Shown in pieces: positions 61,587-64,000 of a DNA stretch of 64,000 nt; the first letter of the stretch is position 1, and each line of letters begins with the position of its first letter. The notes beneath the pieces are model-generated. The model searched no databases. It was given only the letters and a program-made list of their open reading frames with translations, and was not told where the DNA came from. Location of the stretch: NCBI GenBank assembly GCA_903642225.1, contig CAHJWI010000021.1:1-64000 (forward strand). Reading direction: 5' to 3'. Position numbers and translations under genes: made by a program. This DNA is from Acidobacteriaceae bacterium. GTDB taxonomy: Bacteria > Acidobacteriota > Terriglobia > Terriglobales > Acidobacteriaceae.

Positions 61587-62600
61587 CTACATGCCTGCAG
61601 GCTTTGGGTTAAGTCTGTCGAATTTCGCAATCTGGACCTTCTTGGCGAGGCCGACCTTTTCCATCAGCCAGATGCCGTAGTAGTTCACGTCGAACTCGTA
61701 CCAGGCCAGGCCATGCCGCGCGCTTACCGGGTGCGCGTGGTGGTTGTTATGCCAGCCCTCGCCACCGGTCAGCAGGGCGACGATCCAGTTGTTGCGGCTG
61801 TCATCCTTGGTCTCAAAGCGACGCCCACCCCAAAGGTGAGTCGCACTGTTGACCAGCCACGTGCTGTGTAAGCCGGCGGTGACGCGGAGGAACGTGCCCC
61901 AAAGCATCATCCCAACGGCACCCTTGACCCCACCAAAGTAGCCGCCGATCGCAACCTGCAGCAGGCCAGAGACTGTGAGCGGAACCCAATGGTACTTGCT
62001 GAGCCAACGCTGGCCCGGGTCGCGTGTAAGGTCGGGGGCATAACGACCCAGCAGGGCGGTTTCACTGTGCAACGCACGGCCACTCAGGATCCAGCCGGCA
62101 TGCGCCCACCAGGTGCCGTCGTGCGGCGTGTGCGGGTCGCCTTCGTGATCGCTGAACTGGTGGTGTACACGGTGTGTCGCTACCCAGAAGATCGGTCCGC
62201 CCTCAAGCGCCAGGGTGCCGCAGCCGCTGATGATCAGCTCCAGCCAGCGCGGAACGCGGTACCCGCGGTGCGTAAGCAGCCGATGATAGCCCATGCCGAT
62301 CCCCACATTAATCGCCAGGAAGTACATGACGACAAACGCAAGCAGGTTCTTCCACGAAAAGAAGAACAGCGCGGCAAATGCGCCCACGTGAAAAAGGCCC
62401 ATGAACACGCTGGTGATCCAGTTGATCTCACTTTCCTGGTGCTCGCGGCCCATGCGCAGATCCTCGCGCACCTTGCGGCGGGTCGCTTCTACCACGTCGC
62501 GCACGGACGGCGTTGTGAGTGACGTATAGCCGCCGGTCTGCTCATCAATGTGTTGGGCGATCTCGGCGTCGGTCGGAATGTGTGGAGTGGCGGTCGACAT
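61587..62600 (-). CDS. delta-9 acyl-CoA/acyl desaturase
   Basis: 337 aa. The three His boxes of membrane desaturases are complete: HRLLTHR, HRVHHQFSDHEGDPHTP and GWHNNHHAHP. Four membrane helices fall around about 60-105 and 190-235, with a 50-residue N-terminal tail. It puts a cis double bond at C9 of saturated fatty acyl chains and so sets membrane fluidity. The three boxes and the extra NSATHLWGGRRFE match the stearoyl-CoA desaturase type. It is alone in its transcript. Confidence 0.95.
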   Translation of the reverse strand: MSTATPHIPTDAEIAQHIDEQTGGYTSLTTPSVRDVVEATRRKVREDLRMGREHQESEINWITSVFMGLFHVGAFAALFFFSWKNLLAFVVMYFLAINVGIGMGYHRLLTHRGYRVPRWLELIISGCGTLALEGGPIFWVATHRVHHQFSDHEGDPHTPHDGTWWAHAGWILSGRALHSETALLGRYAPDLTRDPGQRWLSKYHWVPLTVSGLLQVAIGGYFGGVKGAVGMMLWGTFLRVTAGLHSTWLVNSATHLWGGRRFETKDDSRNNWIVALLTGGEGWHNNHHAHPVSARHGLAWYEFDVNYYGIWLMEKVGLAKKVQIAKFDRLNPKPAGM

Positions 62601-62678
62601 GAATCCTCTTCGTGTACTGCGTTGGTGAGTGCGTGCTCTGTGGGTTCGACTTCATCCCGTACCAACACGCTAGCAGCG

Positions 62679-62708
62679 TTGACCGAAACGCTTTGTAACA
62701 CTTATGTA
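62679..62708 (+). promoter_or_regulatory. possible promoter of manA
   Basis: TTGACC (62679-62684), an 18-nt spacer and TATGTA (62703-62708) resemble sigma-70 boxes, 85 nt before the manA start. The -10 match is only moderate. Confidence 0.35.
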
Positions 62709-62792
62709 AGGTCAGCCTGCAACTATGCCCAGCCTGCCTTTTGTACCGAAATGGCGCTCATATCGCAGCCGCGTTGATACCATGAAAGCATC

Positions 62793-63740
62793 GTGCAGAC
62801 ACTTTCTCCGTTCACGCTCAAGCCGTTCTTCTCGCCTCGCCCCTGGGGTCGCGGCGATCTCTCGCCCTGGTACTCCCCCGACGAACTGCCCAACACAGAG
62901 GAACCGATCGGGGAGGCATGGCTCACAGGCCCCGCCTGCCTGATAGGCGACGGTCGATACGAAGGGCTTGAGCTGCGTCAACTCGCTGTGGAGCATGCGG
63001 AAGAATTGCTGGGCGAGTGGCGCGTCGAAGGTGAATTCCCACTGTTGCTGAAGCTTCTCTTTCCGGACCAAAAGTTATCGGTGCAGGTGCACCCTGACGA
63101 CACCCAGGCCCGTGCCATGGGCCAGCCGCGCGGCAAAACTGAGTGCTGGTACGTGGTGGCGGCCGCTGACGGTGCCGAGGTTGCATGCGGCCTGCGCGAC
63201 GGCGTTGCGCCGGAGCAGATGCGTGCCGCTGCCGCCGATGGGTCGATGGAAAGCCTGTTGCGCATGGTCCCGGTAACCGCTGGCGACATGGTGTTTGTGG
63301 ATGCGGGAACGGTTCATGCCATCGGTCCCGGAGTGACCCTGCTGGAGACGCAGCAGACGTCCGACACAACGTTCCGCCTGTATGACTACGGCAGGCCGCG
63401 CGAACTTCACCTGGAGCAGGGCATCGCCGCAAGCCGAGTGCAAACGCGTGCCGGCAAGGTGCAGCCGACGATTGCGGGCAGGGGGGTGCGTCTGATTCAG
63501 GAGCAGTATTTTACGGTCGACCGATTCGAGCTGAACGCCGGCGACCGGCTGCAGCTGCATGACGCCATCGGTCGGCCGCACTGCTTTACCACCCTGTCCG
63601 GCTCCGGCACCCTTTGCGAAGTCGGAGATGTGGCAGGATCTCGGCTGCGTCGGGCGCAGTCAGCCATTGTGCCGGCCCGCTGTGGCGCAGTGGAGTTGCT
63701 CGCGGGCGACTCCCTTACTGTTGTGCGTTCTATGGTGTAG
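62793..63740 (+). CDS. manA: mannose-6-phosphate isomerase, class I
   Basis: 315 aa from GTG. It has PWGRGDL and GEAWLTGPAC, the metal-binding LSVQVHPDD followed by TECWYV, and VFVDAGTVHAIGPGVTLLETQQTSDTTFRLYDYGR, which contains the second His and the Arg near the active site. The zinc cupin enzyme interconverts fructose 6-phosphate and mannose 6-phosphate, supplying GDP-mannose for glycans. This is the short (about 315 aa) type found in Firmicutes and Acidobacteriota. Confidence 0.93.
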   Translation: MQTLSPFTLKPFFSPRPWGRGDLSPWYSPDELPNTEEPIGEAWLTGPACLIGDGRYEGLELRQLAVEHAEELLGEWRVEGEFPLLLKLLFPDQKLSVQVHPDDTQARAMGQPRGKTECWYVVAAADGAEVACGLRDGVAPEQMRAAAADGSMESLLRMVPVTAGDMVFVDAGTVHAIGPGVTLLETQQTSDTTFRLYDYGRPRELHLEQGIAASRVQTRAGKVQPTIAGRGVRLIQEQYFTVDRFELNAGDRLQLHDAIGRPHCFTTLSGSGTLCEVGDVAGSRLRRAQSAIVPARCGAVELLAGDSLTVVRSMV

Positions 63741-63811
63741 GTGCTGAGGTTTGCACAGAGATGGTTTCGCTTGTCTCGCGTAGTGTGCCGCTTCCGGTAA
63801 ACTCATCTTCG

Positions 63812-64000
63812 ATGCGCGTCTTCGGGATTGACTGCGGGACGGAATACACCGGCTGGGGTGTTGTCGACCTGGTGGAAACAGCACGTGAAAGTCGTCTTGT
63901 GCCGGTTGCTGCCGGTGCGGTCAAGCTGGACAAAAGGCAGAAGACCCCGTTGCGTTTGCACCAGGTGCACGTGGAGCTTTGCGGCCTGCTTGCGGTGTAC
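63812..64000 (+). CDS. ruvC: crossover junction endodeoxyribonuclease RuvC (5' part)
   Basis: First 63 codons only; the gene runs off the window. MRVFGIDCGTEYTGWGVVD is the RuvC start, with Asp7 as the first catalytic acid of the RNase H-like fold. RuvC cuts Holliday junctions made by RuvAB. The family usually has Pro where this has Cys8 (GIDPG). It lies 71 bp after manA and has no clear Shine-Dalgarno before the ATG. Confidence 0.88.
   Translation, partial: MRVFGIDCGTEYTGWGVVDLVETARESRLVPVAAGAVKLDKRQKTPLRLHQVHVELCGLLAVY

Noticed and set aside
1-64000. tRNA, rRNA, CRISPR arrays, insertion sequences and prophage genes
   Set aside because: Searched by eye in the gaps; no cloverleaf with a conserved T-loop, no regularly spaced repeats and no transposase or integrase were seen.

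Overview
The window looks like a chromosomal piece of an Acidobacteriota genome (Terriglobus/Granulicella-like). This is inferred from the roughly 60% GC composition, a VWFA-related protein of the acidobacterial family type at 30458-31615, an S55 (SpoIVB-like) secreted protein next to it, frequent GTG/TTG starts and dense coding on both strands. I see no insertion sequence, phage gene, CRISPR array, tRNA or rRNA. The window ends inside ruvC.

Left part (1-13.7 kb): a terminator, then a CgeB-type glycosyltransferase and a sugar nucleotidyltransferase. On the minus strand follow phosphoketolase and acetate kinase, which together make acetate and ATP from sugar phosphates. After a 460-bp gap comes a tight plus-strand lipid/polyketide operon: type III polyketide synthase, methyltransferase, FAD oxidoreductase, acyl carrier protein and a KAS II-like ketosynthase. 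A DUF2147 protein, a class I aminotransferase and a self-regulated membrane protein/Xre pair with a clear palindromic operator complete this part.

Centre-left (13.8-24.1 kb): a surface-sugar locus. The CDP-3,6-dideoxyhexose genes rfbG and rfbF (minus) face rfbH (plus). They are followed by a translationally coupled run: HpcH/HpaI-type aldolase, SDR, 3-dehydroquinate-synthase-like sugar phosphate cyclase, acetolactate-synthase-like ThDP enzyme, NAD-dependent epimerase, GT2 glycosyltransferase and GtrA flippase. The ThDP enzyme recalls yersiniose-type branching. The added cyclase and aldolase suggest a branched, higher-carbon or carbocyclic deoxysugar whose pathway I cannot name; this is the best candidate for an undescribed system.

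Middle (24.1-39.9 kb): an esterase; a LolC/E-type permease, secreted propeller and S55 protein; the VWA protein; a DUF4149 protein; a weakly urocanase-like protein; an S4 RNA-binding protein; a polyprenyl-phosphate glycosyltransferase; a large APC permease; and a PhoB/PhoR-type pair followed by phoU.

Right part (40-64 kb): addA/addB recombination nuclease-helicase with an MFS transporter, a CusF-SCO1 fusion lipoprotein, an ABC exporter, oligopeptidase B-like peptidase, a TPM/LemA pair, an RsbV/RsbW partner-switch pair, a three-gene operon (MgtE-N/CBS protein, CgeB glycosyltransferase, NRAMP-family transporter with altered metal-site motifs), a second two-component system, a delta-9 desaturase, mannose-6-phosphate isomerase and the start of ruvC.
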